A program made the translations under genes and the position numbers. The notes below the pieces were generated by a model that saw only the letters and a program-made list of their open reading frames with translations, searched no databases and was not told where the DNA came from. Below, piece after piece: positions 1 to 11,870 of a DNA stretch of 64,000 nucleotides. Origin of the DNA: Aegilops tauschii subsp. strangulata. Lineage: Eukaryota > Streptophyta > Magnoliopsida > Poales > Poaceae. The first letter of the stretch is position 1. Each line of letters starts with the position of its first letter. The stretch is taken from contig NC_053037.3 of NCBI RefSeq assembly GCF_002575655.3, positions 323,729,294 through 323,793,293 of the forward strand, in the 5' to 3' direction.

Positions 1-1
1 G

Positions 2-824
2 AAGGTTGAAGAAGGTATTGACTTTAAGGAGCTTGCAACATCGACTGAAGGATACAGTGGAAGTGATCTGAAGGTAACATCTCTGAATCATTGGTGAAGT
101 AGGAACTGTATATTCAAGTGATCATTCCCTGAATGACTAGAACTGTTGTTGTCTTCTTTCCCAGAATCTTTGTGTGACAGCTGCCTACCGCCCTGTTAGA
201 GAGCTCATTCAGAAAGAACAACACAAGGTAAAGGTAAAACCAAGAGAAAAGAACCCCTCCACTAAATTTTATGAGCAGTAGATTTGTCTTTTTTTTCATA
301 TATCAAGTGTGTGTCCCAATTGAAGCCTGCAAACACATGCATCGGTTTGGTTTAGATGTGTTGCACCAATCATATCATCATCTCACGCCGGCTCGATAAT
401 TCGATGTCCCAGGATAAGAAGGAAAATGCAGTGCAAGTTAAGGAGCCAGAAGCGCAGCCCAAAAGTCAGGGAGGCGCGGCACAAAGCTCACAAAGCAAGA
501 AAGGCGAGAATGCCATGCCAGAAACCAAGCAAGGGGAGACAGAGAAAGGCGTCAAAGGCGCAACCGAAGGGACTGTCGCCCTCAGGCCGCTAACCATGGA
601 GGACTTGAGGCTGGCGAAGGATCAAGTAAGTTGCTGATGAATTTTTTATCTGCTAGTCTTTTCACCCCAGGAACACACTGCTAAACAATTACGCATTTGA
701 CGCTACGTAGGTCGGCGCGAGCTTGGCTGGTGAGGGGTCTATCATGACTGCCCTAAAGGAATGGAACGAGCTCTACGGCAAAGGCGGGTCGAGGAAGAAG
801 GAGCAGCTCTCATACTTCTTGTAG
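2..824 (+). CDS. AAA-type ATPase, C-terminal four exons (gene starts outside window)
   Basis: Spliced reading frame in four exons: 2-73, 165-227, 413-625 and 711-824, with GT donors at 74, 228 and 626, AG acceptors before 165, 413 and 711, and a TAG stop at 822-824. All junctions are in phase 0, giving about 153 C-terminal residues. The first exon has the GYSGSDLK motif typical of the small helical lid of AAA ATPases; the second reads NLCVTAAYRPVRELI; the third is a hydrophilic, K/Q/E-rich linker followed by ALRPLTMEDLRLAK; the last ends GGSRKKEQLSYFL. This ending and arrangement match plant meiotic-clade AAA proteins related to ATAD1/Msp1 (Arabidopsis At4g28000/At5g52882-type), a comparison from family knowledge. 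These use ATP hydrolysis to remodel protein substrates; the precise substrate is unknown. The Walker A and B motifs lie upstream of the window. No lesion is seen, so this is probably a working host gene. Confidence 0.88.
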
Positions 825-1058
825 TGCAAGGTTGGGAGTTTGTATATACATGTGTATGTGCGGTTGAATGTGATTCGGCCCCTTGTTGACCTGACGAAGC
901 GGAGGAAGTGCTTGCGAGCGATGTTTAGCTGTACCCATTGGAGGCTGTTTGTTTAAATAGACCGGTCTTTGTAGCAAATAATAGTTGTTGTGAAAATCCC
1001 CTGTTGCAGGAATAATGTTGAACCTTGTTCTGGGAATGAATCGATTATCTTTGAACTT

Positions 1059-1122
1059 GTTAGAATTCCTAGAGTACTTGTGGCATCTTTGTTAGAATTC
1101 CTAGAGTACTTGTGGCATCTTT
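1059..1122. repeat. 32-bp perfect tandem duplication
   Basis: The unit beginning GTTAGAATTCCTAGAGTACT occupies 1059-1090 and is repeated immediately at 1091-1122 with no difference seen. It lies about 240 bases past the stop codon of the AAA-ATPase gene, and its identity suggests a recent duplication. Confidence 0.9.
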
Positions 1123-1189
1123 TTTGTGAGAAGGTTTCGATTGCAGACCATCACTATTCGATTGCAGGGAGCGATGCCGGCCACGTAGT

Positions 1190-1228
1190 GGCAAGTCGCC
1201 ACCGCCGGCTTGCCGGAGGCGACTTGCC
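1190..1228. repeat. Inverted repeat / hairpin, 11-bp arms
   Basis: GGCAAGTCGCC at 1190-1200 is perfectly complementary to GGCGACTTGCC at 1218-1228, with a 17-base GC-rich loop. Function unknown. Confidence 0.7.
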
Positions 1229-1354
1229 GCTCGGCCTGACCGTCACTCGTGAGTCGTCGCTGAGATGTTCCGTAGCTCAGGAGCCAACAACTACCATATT
1301 TGGGGTTTGTGTTCCGCAAAACGACCATTTTAATTTTATTACTACGATTTGGTT

Positions 1355-1377
1355 CCCCCCCCCCCCCCCCCCCCCCC
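1355..1377. repeat. Poly-C homopolymer, 23 bases
   Basis: An uninterrupted run of C on the plus strand. Such lengths are prone to slippage and to assembly error, and the glycine- and proline-rich ORFs that cross it are artefacts. Confidence 0.9.
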
Positions 1378-1539
1378 AGTTTCTGGCACCCAGGCCTTTT
1401 CCTGACTCCAGGCCCAAACCATCTTCCTTGTTGAGCCAAACAAAAACACTTCAAAAATAACACACACAGATAGAAAACGCACCCTGAAGCCTACAATTGG
1501 ACATTTTGGCCTCATTTTGAAATAGTAAACACACACAGA

Positions 1540-2800
1540 AAAAACATAAAAATGCCATGCTCTGTATTTCTCTTTGTCTAAAGCAAAAAAAAATCACAAA
1601 AAGATAGAAATGCTGATCAGAAGCACGCAGCAAGCCCGCGAAAATGAAAAATGCCATAAAAATATAAGTCATACGTGGCAGATTTGATTAAAAAAATTAA
1701 AGAGCGAAAAAGGAAATTCCCATTATCAAAAAAGAAAATAAAAATGCCATAACATAAAAATAAAAATGCCATGATCCAATTAAAATTGGCATGCTTCTTA
1801 TATTTTATTTGTCATGATCTCAATGGTAAAAAAATGCCATGATCCAAGAAATAAAATTGCCATGCTGTTAGTGGTAAAAATGCCATGTTATTTAAACTAA
1901 AAATGCCATGCAATATCAGATTTTATGATGAGAAGAGTGATTCAAATATTGAAATTTTCTAAAAGAGCACAAGAAGAAAAATGCCCATGATCTAAAAATA
2001 AAATAAAAATGCCATGATCCAAAAATTGAAATTGGCATATGCTTCTTATAGTTTCTTTGTCATGATATCAATGGTAAAAAGTGCCATGTCCAAACAATAA
2101 AATTGCCATGCTATAAAAATGCCATGTTATTAAAAATAAAAATGTCATCTACATATCAGATTATATGATGAGAAAATGATTCAAATATTGAAAATTGTTA
2201 AAGAGCAAAAGAGGAAAATTGCCCATGATCAAAAGATAAAAATAAAAATGCCATGATCCAAAATTTTAAATTGCCATGCTTCTTATATTTTCTTTTTCAT
2301 GATCTCAATAGTAAAAAAACCATGAACCAAAGAATAAAAGTGACATGTTATTAATAATAAAAATGTCATGCTCTTCAAAAATGTTGTGGTCTAAAAAAGA
2401 TAAATGCCATCATTTTAATAATAAAAATGCCATATACTAAATAAAATAAAAATGCTATGATACGTACACTAAAACTACCATGGTCTAATTAAAAATGCCA
2501 TGTTCTAACACAAAATTAAAAAGTGCCATGGTCTAAATGAGAAAAATGGCATGGTGTGACACAAAATTAAAAAGTATCATGGTATAAATGGGAAAAATGC
2601 CATGGTCGAACACAAAATTAAAAAGTGTCATGCTCCAAATGAGAAAAATGCCATGGTCTGAAAGTAAGAAAAATGCCATCGTTTTAATAAGAGAAATGCT
2701 ATAGTCTAAAAGAAACTTAAAATGCCATGCTACCTACACTAAAACTACCATGGTCCAATTAACAAAAATGCCATGGTCTAACAAATAGAAGTGTCATGAT
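1540..2800. repeat. AT-rich field of irregular AAAATGCCATG repeats
   Basis: About 23 exact copies of TGCCAT, almost all preceded by A-runs, are spread over 1.25 kb with irregular spacing. Near-variants (TGTCAT, TTGGCAT, TACCATGG) lie between them. Longer units such as AAAATGCCATGATCCAA and AAAATGCCATGGTCTAA recur. No gene, LTR or terminal inverted repeat could be tied to it. Subterminal repeats of a DNA transposon or decayed satellite are possible explanations; the family was not recognised. Confidence 0.75.
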
Positions 2801-2957
2801 AGCTTAGTCATGTGAACATGTCCAAAAAAAGGAAACTAGTTTTTTTAAAGATGGCAAATTTATAGAAACCATTTCAATTAGCTTGGCATGGCACAATGTG
2901 GAGGGGTGAAAACTCTAAGAAGAGTTTTTGGAAGGTACCTGATTTGGTAGATGTCGA

Positions 2958-2975
2958 CTCCCGACAACAGCGCCA
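2958..2975 (-). other. Degenerate tRNA-Asp primer-binding site of element H
   Basis: Read on the minus strand this is TGGCGCTGTTGTCGGGAG, a mutated form of the site complementary to the 3' end of plant tRNA-Asp that is seen clean in B and C. It shows that an old minus-strand gypsy-like element, H, had its internal domain to the left and its 5' LTR to the right. Confidence 0.6.
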
Positions 2976-3003
2976 GAAATTCTTCTCCTACTCCCGTAGG
3001 AGT

Positions 3004-3298
3004 TGTTGGATTCCTCGAAGAGGAAAGATGATGTAGCACAACAGCAGAAGGTATTTCACTCAATTAAGAATCAAGGTTTATCGAATCAGTAGGAGTCACC
3101 AAGCTAATGATGTAAACAACACCTGCACACAAACACAAAAAATGCTTGCAACCAACTTGGCAAGGGGGTTGTCTGTCCCCTTGTCTTGCTAGTTATTACA
3201 AAATCAAAATTAAATAGATAGTGATAATAGCAAAACGACAAAAAAGTAAAGGAAAGTAAAAGAGCAAATTTTGTAGAAGCTTTGTATTAATGGAAAAT
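3004..3298 (-). mobile_element. LTR of old gypsy-like element H, piece 1
   Basis: The sequence from about 3004 (TGTTGGATTCCTCGAAGAGG) onward resembles an abundant Triticeae gypsy LTR type, by recognition only. It is broken at 3298 by element A and resumes at 23577. The left edge is estimated from the TG dinucleotide and the nearby primer-binding site. Confidence 0.55.
3294..3298. repeat. Target-site duplication of element A (left)
   Basis: AAAAT directly precedes the TG of A's 5' LTR and matches AAAAT at 23572-23576 after A's last base. Confidence 0.85.
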
Positions 3299-4818
3299 TG
3301 ATACGTCCATTTTGCATCATGTTTTTACATCGATATTTATTGCATTATGGGCTGTTATTACACATTATGTCACAATACTTATGCCTATTCTCCCTAATTT
3401 TATAAGGTTTACATGAAGAGGGAGAATGCCGGCAGCTGGAATTCTGGGCTGGAAAAGGAGCAAATATTAGAGACCTATTCTGCACAACTCCAAAAGTCCT
3501 GAAACTCCACGAAAGTCAGTTTCGGAATATATAAAAAATATTGGGCGAAGAAAGTACCAGAGGGGGGCCACCCACCATCCACGAGGGTGGGGGGCGCGCC
3601 CTACCCCCTGGGCGCGCCCCCTGCCTCGTGGGCCCCTGGCAGGCCTCCGGTGCCCATCTTTGGCTATATGAAGTCTTTCGCCCTGGAAAAAATCAGAAGG
3701 AAGCTTTCGGGACGAAGCGCCGCCGTCTCGAGGCGGAACCATGGCGGAACCAATCTAGGGCTCCGGCGGAGCTGTCTGTCGGGGAAACATCCATCCGGAA
3801 GGGGGAAATCATCACCATCGTCATCACCATCGATCCTCTCATCAGGAGGGGGTCAATCTCCATCAACATCTTCACCAGCACCATCTCATCTCAAACCCTA
3901 GTTCATCTCTTGTATCCAATCTTTGTCTCAAAACCTCAGATTGGTACCTGTGGGTTGCTAGTAGTGTTGATTACTCCTTGTAGTTGATGCTAGTTGGTTT
4001 ATTTGGTGGAAGATCCTATGTTCAGATCCTTTATGCATATTAATACCCCTCTGATTATGAACATGAATATGATTTGTGAGTAGTTACGTTTGTTCCTGAG
4101 GACATGGGAGAAGTCTTGCTATAAGTAGTCATGTGAATTTGGTATTCGTTCGATATTTTGATGAGATGTATGTTGTCTTTCCTCTAGTGGTGTTATGTGA
4201 ACGTCGACTACATGACACTTCACCATTATTTGGGCCTAGGGGAAGGCATCGGGAAGTAATAAGTAGATGATGGGTTGCTAGAGTGACAGAAGCTTAAACC
4301 CTAGTTTATGTGTTGCTTCGTAAGGGGCTGATTTGGATCCATATGTTTCATGCTATGGTTAGGTTTACCTTAATACTTCTTTTGTAGTTGCGCATGCTTG
4401 CAATAGGGGTTAATCATAAGTGGGATGCTTGTCTAAGGAAGGGAAGTACCCAAGCACCGGTCCACCCACATATCAAATTATCAAAGTAACGAACGCGAAT
4501 CATATGAGCATGATGAAAACTAGCTTGACGATAATTCCCATGTGTCCTCGGGAGCGTTTTCCTTTATATAATAGTTTGTCCAGGCTTGTCCTTTGCTACA
4601 AAAAGGATTGGGCCACATTGCTGCACCTTATTTACTTTTGTTACTTGTTACCCGTTACGAATTACCTTATCACAAAACTATCAGCTACTGATAATTTCAG
4701 TGCTTGCAGAGAATACCTTACTGAAAACCGCTTGTCATTTCCTTCTGCTCCTCGTTGGGTTCGACACTCTTACTTATCGAAAGGACTACGATAGATACCC
4801 TATACTTGTGGGTCATCA
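3299..4818 (+). mobile_element. Element A, 5' LTR (Athila-like gypsy)
   Basis: An LTR of about 1.52 kb that starts TGATACGTCC and ends GTGGGTCATCA, followed 11 bases later by a primer-binding site. It aligns along its length with 11871-13280 plus 23482-23571 and with both LTRs of B. A TATA-like TTATATAAT near 4564 could serve as the LTR promoter. Confidence 0.92.
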
Positions 4819-4829
4819 AGACTCTTTTC

Positions 4830-4847
4830 TGGCGCCATTGCCGGGGA
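4830..4847 (+). other. Element A primer-binding site (tRNA-Asp)
   Basis: TGGCGCCATTGCCGGGGA is complementary to the 3' end of plant tRNA-Asp with one mismatch (A for G at base 8 compared with B). It marks the start of minus-strand DNA synthesis and the end of the 5' LTR. Confidence 0.85.
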
Positions 4848-4924
4848 GTGAAGCGCCTTTGGTAAGTGGAATTTGGTAAGGAAAAATATATATAATGTGC
4901 TGAAATTTACCGTCACTTGTTACT

Positions 4925-7900
4925 ATGGAAAGTAATCCTTTGAGGGGCTTGTTCAGGGTATCTTCACCCCGACCAGTAGAGTAAAGAGTTGCTCCTCAAC
5001 CTACTCAACCTACTGAAAATGTTTACTTTAAAATTCCATCGGGTATGATAGAGAAACTGCCAGCTAATCCTTTTACAAGAGATGGAACATTGCATCCCGA
5101 TTTGCACCTAATCTATGTGGATGAAGTTTGTGGATTATTTAAGCTTGCAGGTATGCCCGAGGATGTTATGAAGAAGAAGGTCTTCCCTTTATCTTTCAAA
5201 GGAAAGGCATTGAGATGGTTTAGGCTATGTGATGATATTGGATCATGGAACTACAACTGATTGAAATTGGAATTTCATCAGAAGTTTTATCCTATGCATC
5301 TAGTTCATCGTGATCGTAATTATATATATAATTTTTGGCCTCGTGAAGGAGAAAGCATCGCTCAAGCTTGGGGGAGGCTTAAGTCAACGTTATATTCATG
5401 CCCCAATCAGGAGCTCTCAAGAGAAATTCTTATTTAAAAAATTTATGCTCGGCTTTCTCTCAATAATTGCTCCATGCTCGATACTTCTTGTACTGGTTCT
5501 TTTATGATGAAGACTATTGAATTCAGATGGGATTTATTGGAAAGAATTAAACACAACTCTGAAGATTGGGAACTCGATGAAGGTAAGGAGTCAGGCATAA
5601 CACCTAAGTTTGATTGTGTTAAATCTTTTATGGATACCGATGTTTTTCGTGAATTTAGCACTAAATATGGACTTGAGTCTGAGATAGTAGCTTCTTTCTG
5701 TGTATCCTTTGCTACTCATGTTGATCTCCCTAAGGAGAAGTGGTTTTAATATCAACCTATTAAAGTTGAAGAAAAGACTATCACTTATAATGTTGATCCT
5801 ATTGTTCCTACCGCTTATATTGAGAAACCACCTTTTCCTGTTAGAATAAAGGATCATGCTAAAGCTTCAACTGTGGTCAATAAACGTAATATTAGAACAC
5901 CCAAACCTTCTGAGAAAATTAAAGTTGAACCTAGTATTGCTATGGTTAAAGATCTCTTGGCCGATAATATTGATGGGCATGTTATTTACTTCTGTGATGA
6001 AGCTGCTAGAATTGCTAAACCCGATACTAAAGATAAACATAGACCTGTTGTAGGCATGCCTGTTATTTCTGTTAAAATAGGAGATCATTGCTATCATGTC
6101 TTATGTGATATGGGTGCTAGTGCGAGTGCAATACCTCATTCTTTATACGAAGAAATTATGCATGATATTGCACCTGCTGAGATAGAAGATATCGATGTTA
6201 CAATTAAGCTTGCCAATAGAGATACTATTTCACCAGTTGGGATTGTTAGAGATGTTAAAGTCTTGTGTGGGAAAGTTAAATATCCTACTGATTTCTTGCT
6301 CTTGCTTCCCCACTAGATGACTTTTGTCCCATAATATTTGGTAGACCCTTCTTGAATATTGTTAATGCTAAGATAGACTGCAAAAAGGATGTTGTTACTA
6401 TTGGTTTAGGGGATATGTCTCATGATTTTAATTTTTCTAAATTTCGTAGACAACCCCATGATAAAGAATTGCCTAATAAAGATGAAATTATTGGTCTTGC
6501 TTCTATTGCCGTGCCTCCTAATGATCCTTTAGAACAATATTTGCTAGACCATGAAAATGATATGTTTATGAATGAAAGAAGGGAAATAGATGAAGTATTC
6601 TTTAAATAGGGACCTATTTTGAAACACAACTTGCCTGTTGAAATTATAGGGGATCCTCCTCCACCCAAGGGTGATCCCGTGTTTGAGCTTAAACCATTAC
6701 CTAATACTCTTAAATATGCTTATCTTGATGAAAAGAAGATATATCCTGTTATTATTAGTGCTAACCTTTCAGAGCAAGAAGAAGACAAATTATTGAAAAC
6801 TCTGAAGGAGCACCGTGCTGCTATTGGATATACTCTTGATGATATTAAGGGCATTAGTCCCACTCTATGCCAGCACAAAATAAAATTGGAGAAAGACTCT
6901 GAACCGGTTGTTGATCACCAACGACGGTTAAATCCTAAGATGAAAGAAGTGGTAAGAAAATAAATACTAAAGCTTCTGGAGGCAGGTATAATTTATCCTG
7001 TTACTGATAGTCAGTGGATAAGTCCTGTCCATTGTGTCCCTAAGAAGGGAGGTATTACTGTTGTTCCTAATGATAAAGATGAATTGATCCCACAAAGAAT
7101 TGTTACGGGTTATACAATGGTAATTGATTTCTGCAAACTAAATAAAGCTACTAAAAAGGATCATTACCCTTCACCTTTTATTGATAAAATGCTAGAAAGA
7201 TTATCCAAACATACACATTTTTGCTTTCTAGATGGTTATTCTGGTTTCTCTCAAATACCTGTGTCAAAAGAGGATAAAAAAAAGACCACTTTTACTTGCC
7301 CTTTCGGTACCTTTGCTTATAGACGTATGCCTTTCGGTTTATGTAATGCACCTGCTACCTTTCAAAGATGTATAACTGCTATATTCTCTAACTTTTGTGA
7401 AAAGATTGTTGAGGTTTTCATGGATGATTTCTCCATATATGGAACTTCTTTTGATGATTGATTAAGCAACCTTGATCGAGTTTTGCAGAGATGTGAAGAA
7501 ACTAATCTTGTCTTGAATTGGGAGAAGTGCCACTTTATGGTTAATGAAGGTATTGTCTTGGGGCATAAAATTTCTGAAAGAGGTATTGAAGTTGATAAAG
7601 CTAAAGTTGACGCTATTGAAAAGATGTCGTGTCCTAAGGACATTAAAGGTATAAGAAGTTTCCTTGGTCATGCCGGTTTTTATAGGAGGTTTTCTCAAAA
7701 ATTTCTAGGCCTCTGACTAATCTCTTACAAAAGGATGTTCCTTTTGTCTTTGATGATGATTGTGTAGAAGCATTTGAAATACTTAAGAAAGCTTTGACTT
7801 CTGCACCTATTGTTCAGCCACCTGATTGGAATTTTCCCTTTGAAATTATGTGTGATGCTAGTGATTATGTTGTAGGTGCTTTTCTGGGCCAAAGAGTTGA

Positions 7901-9624
7901 TAAGAAATTAAATGTTATCCAATATGCTAGTAAAACTCTAGACAGTGCCCAAAGAAATTATGCCACTTCTGAAAAGGAATTTTTAGCAGTTGTATTTGCT
8001 TGTGATAAGTCCAGACCTTACATTGTTGATTCTAAAGTAACTGTTCACACCGATCATGCTGCTATTAAATATCTTATGGAAAAGAAAGATGCTAAACCTA
8101 GACTTATTAGATGGGTTCTCCTACTACAAGAATTTGATTTGCATATTATTGATAGAAAGGGAGCTGAGAACCCCGTTGCAGACAACTTGTCTAGGTTAGA
8201 AAATGTTCTTGATGACCCACTACCTATTGATGATAGCTTTCCTGATGAACAATTAGCTGTCATAAATGCTTCTCGTACTGCTCCATGGTATGATGATTAT
8301 GCTAATTACATTGTTGATAAATTTATACCACCTAGTTTCACATACCAGCAAAAGAAAAAGTTTTTCTATGATTTAAGACATTACTTCTGGGATGACCCAC
8401 ACCTTTATAAAGAAGGAGTAGATGGTGTTATTAGACGATGTGTACCTGAGCATGAAAAGGAACAGATCCTACGCAAGTGTCACTCCGAGGCTTATGGAGG
8501 ACACCACGCTGGAGATAGAACTGCACATAAGGTATTGCAATCCGGTTTTTTATTGGCCTACTCTTTTCAAGGACGCCCGTAAGTTTGTCTTGTCTTGTGA
8601 TGAATGTCAAAGAATTGGTAATATTAGTAGACGTCAAGAAATGCCTATGAACTATTCACTTGTTATTGAACTATTTGATGTTTGGGGCTTTGATTATATG
8701 GGACCGTTTCCTTCCTCTAATGGGTATACACATATTTTAGTTGTTGTTGATTACGTTACTAAGTGGGTAGAAGCTATTCCAACTAGTAGTGCTGATCATA
8801 ACACCTCTATTAAGATGCTTAAAGAAGTTATTTTTCCGAGGTTTGGAGTCCCTAGATATTTAATGACTGATGGTGGTTCACATTTTATTCGTGGTGCTTT
8901 TCGTAAAATGCTTGCTAAGTATGACGTTAATCATAGAATTGCATCTCCATACTACCCACAGTTTAGTGGTTAAGTAGAACTGAGTAATAGAGAGATTAAA
9001 TTAATTTTGCAAAAGACTGTTAATAGATCTAGAAAGAATTGGTCCAAGAAACTTGATGATGCATTATGGTCCTATAGAACTGCATATAAAAATACTATGG
9101 GTATGTCTCCGTATAAAATGGTTTATGGAAAAGCATGTCATTTACCTCTCGAACTAGAACATAAGGCATATTGGGCCATTAAAGAGCTCAATTATGACTT
9201 CAAACTCACCGGTGAGAAGAGACTATTTGACATTAGCTCACTTGATGAGTGGAGAACCCAAGCCTATGAGAATGCCAAACTGTTTAAAGAAAAAGTTAAA
9301 AGATGGCATGACAAAAGGATACAAAAGCGTGAGTTTAATGTAGGTGATTATGTTTTGTTATACAACTCTTGTTTAATATTTTTTGCAGGAAAACTCCTCT
9401 CTAAATGGGAAGGTCCTTACATTATCGAGGAGGTCTATCGTTCCGGTGCCATAAAAATTAACAACTTCGAAGGCACAAATCCGAAGGTGGTGAACGGTCA
9501 AAGAATCAAATATTATATCTCAGGTAATCCCATAAATGTTCAAACCAATGTTATTGATACCGTAACCCCGGAGGAGTACATAAGGGACACTCTCCAGAAT
9601 GTTTCAGACTCCGAAAAGGAATAG
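4925..9624 (+). pseudogene. Element A gag-pol, decayed
   Basis: Collinear with the better preserved gag-pol of element B. In order it shows a gag region, a protease region (CDMGASASAIP), reverse transcriptase ([19 protein letters not shown]), RNase H ([15 protein letters not shown]), integrase (CDECQ, FDYMGPF, MTDGGS) and the C-terminal KWEGPY block. Disabling changes: stop codons at 4982, 5258, 5435, 5747, 6607, 6961, 7459 and 8971, and frame changes near 6310, 7695 and 8550. The stop at 6607 is shared with B. At least three of the other stops look like C-to-T changes compared with B. The product cannot be made as one polyprotein; A is the host of B's insertion and therefore the older insertion. 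Confidence 0.92.
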
Positions 9625-9932
9625 GTATGTGGTACGGTAAGTAAACCGACTCCAAAACAGTTCTAATAGCATTTTTTTCTCCGTTTTGGAATATTTAAGA
9701 AAATAGGAAAATAAGAAGTAGTCCAAAAGGGACACGAGGCATCCACGAGGGTGGAGGGCGCGCCCCTGCCTCGTGGGCACCTCGTGTGCTTTTCGGACTC
9801 TGTTTTCTTGTACGATACTTCTTTTGGTCGGTAAAAACTCATTATATAATCCCCCGAAGGTTTTGACCACCGTACCACGCAAATATCCTCTGGTTTTGTT
9901 TTGAGTTGTTTCTGCCATAGATTTAGAGCAAG

Positions 9933-10275
9933 ATGTCATCTCAAGACTCCAACGGAGAGAGCTATGTCTCAAATCTCATTGCTGACCCAAAGTTCGGAGG
10001 AGGAGGATGTCCCTCTACCTCAACCTGGGGATATGCACGTGAAGTTCAAGAAGTCTAGTCTCCCTAAGAGGGCTAAACTGTCTAACAACCGATCTATTCC
10101 TTCTCGTTTTTGGCAGAAAATCAAAGGAGATTTATGTGACAAGATCTTGAAGCTGGAATCAGAGGTCGATGATTTAAAGGAGGAAATTGCTCTTCTCAAT
10201 TACAATATGAAAAAGCTGAAGGCACAATTGTCATCATCATCACCATCTCCTTCACCTCCGAGGAAAGAGACATAA
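9933..10275 (+). pseudogene. Element A accessory ORF after pol (deleted and frameshifted)
   Basis: It matches the small ORF at 19950-20375 of element B. The start and the first 20 codons are kept. An 80-nt deletion between two AAG triplets, judged against B 20010-20089, then shifts the frame. The rest is open to 10275 in the other frame and keeps an acidic SEEED stretch, a basic KKSSLPKRAK motif and the predicted coiled coil (KILKLESEVDDLKEEIALL). Function unknown; see the B copy. Confidence 0.65.
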
Positions 10276-10287
10276 ATACATGGGTAT

Positions 10288-10330
10288 GGGCACTCCCCTT
10301 GGCAACTGCCAAGCTTTGGGGAGGTGCCCC
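10288..10330 (+). other. Element A hairpin with internal polypurine-tract copy
   Basis: GGGCACTCCCCTTGGCA pairs imperfectly with the following GCCAAGCTTTGGGGAGGTGCCC. The right arm contains AAGCTTTGGGGAG, resembling the polypurine tract of this element near 11857-11870. The same structure is at 20388-20430 in B. Confidence 0.6.
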
Positions 10331-11704
10331 GGTATCGTATCACCATCACACTCCTATCTTTACCGTTTTTCTTAGTTCGGTCCTTTTGGTAATATCTTGA
10401 TCTAGTAGAATAAAGTTTTAGCATGATCTAGTTTTGAGTTTTGCTTTATGATCCTTCTATGTAATCGAGTCCGTGAGCTATATATAATAAAGATTAGTTT
10501 TGAGTCAAGGGCTTGATTATCTTGCCATGATCTTGAGGGAATAAATATAAAGGAATAAAAGAAAGAATAAAAAGAAATAAAGAGATCATATTGAATCTTA
10601 TGGAGAGTAATGACTTCACATATAAAGAGTATGATGAGTAAAAGTTGTTGAGAGTTGACAAACATAGTTTTGGTCATCGTTGCAATTAATAGGAAGTAAT
10701 AAAGAAAGAGAGGTTTTCACATATAAATATATTATTTTGGACATCTTTTATGATTGTGAGCACTCATTAAAATATGACATGCTAAAAGTTGATGTTGGAC
10801 AAGGAAGACAACGTAATGGGTTATGTTTTCTTATATCCGGAATAAAGTATATTGTCATGGATCATCCAACATGTTGAACTTTCCTTTCCCCCTCATGCTA
10901 GCCAAATTCCTTGCACCAAGTAGAGATACTACTTGTGCTTCCAAATATCCTTGAACCCAGTTTTGCCATGAGTGTCCACCATACCTACCTATGGATTGAG
11001 TAAGATCCTTCAAGTAAGTTGTCATTGTTGCATGCAATAAAAATTGCTCTCTAAATATGTATGATTTATTAGTGTGGAGAAAACAGCTTTATACGATCTT
11101 GTGATATGGAAGCAATAAAAGCGACGGACTGCATAATAAAGGTCACTATCACAAGTGGCAATATAAAGTGACGTTCTTTCGCATTAAGATTTTGTGCATC
11201 CAACCATAAAAGCACATGACAACCTCTGCTTCCCTCTGCGAAGGGCCTATCTTTTATTTTGTCTTATACATTATACAAGAGTCATGGTGATCTTCACCTT
11301 TCCTTTTTACATTTTATCCTTTGGCAAGCACATTGTGTTGGAAAGATCCTGATATATATATGGGTATGAAGTTTTAATTGGATGTAAGTTATCCTAAATT
11401 ATTATTGTTGACATTGCCCTTGAGGTAAAAGGTTTGGAGGCAACACTATAAGCCCCTATCTTTCTCTGTGTCCGATTAAAACTTCATACCCATAAGTATT
11501 GTGTGAGTGTTAGCAATTGTGAAAGACTAAATGATAGTTGAGTATGTGCACTTGCTGAAAAGCTCTTATATTGACTCTTTCCGATGTTATGATAAATTGC
11601 AATTGCTTCAATGACCGAGATCATAGTTTGTTAGTTTTCAATGAAGTTTCTAATTCGTACTTTACATTGTGGATAGATTGTTACTTTGGCATAAGAAATC
11701 ATAT

Positions 11705-11747
<43 letters not shown>

Positions 11748-11870
11748 AATGGTCATGATGCCCTCATGTCCGTATTTTATTTTATCGACACCTCTATCTC
11801 TAAACATGTGGACATATTTTTCGTTATCGGCTTCCGCTTGAGGACAAGCGAGGTCTAAACTTTGGGGAGT
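10331..11870 (+). other. Element A non-coding 3' internal region and polypurine tract
   Basis: About 1.5 kb without a supported gene, collinear with B 20431-21954. It contains a (TA)n microsatellite and ends in the purine-rich AAACTTTGGGGAGT just before the 3' LTR, the degenerate polypurine tract that primes plus-strand DNA. Confidence 0.7.
11708..11745. repeat. (TA)n microsatellite in element A
   Basis: About 19 TA units. B has its own (AT)n run at 21445-21480 at a different point in the region, so the two expansions look independent. Confidence 0.9.

Larger units (their letters stand above)
825..1354 (+). other. 3' UTR and 3' flank of the AAA-ATPase gene
   Basis: No coding sequence is supported here. 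The first 150 bases are T/G-rich and look like an ordinary plant 3' UTR. The stretch then holds a 32-bp tandem duplication and an 11-bp inverted repeat, described separately. Small ORFs across it have no recognisable product. Confidence 0.5.

Noticed and set aside
990..1463. ORFs with long Pro or Gly runs on both strands
   Set aside because: They exist only because of the poly-C run at 1355-1377, and no coding motif lies outside it.
11708..11745. AT microsatellites in A and B as one inherited repeat
   Set aside because: They sit at different positions relative to shared flanking sequence, so they arose separately.
9604..11870. An env-like gene after pol in A or B
   Set aside because: The region has only a 141-codon soluble, coiled-coil-like ORF; no signal peptide or transmembrane segment is visible.
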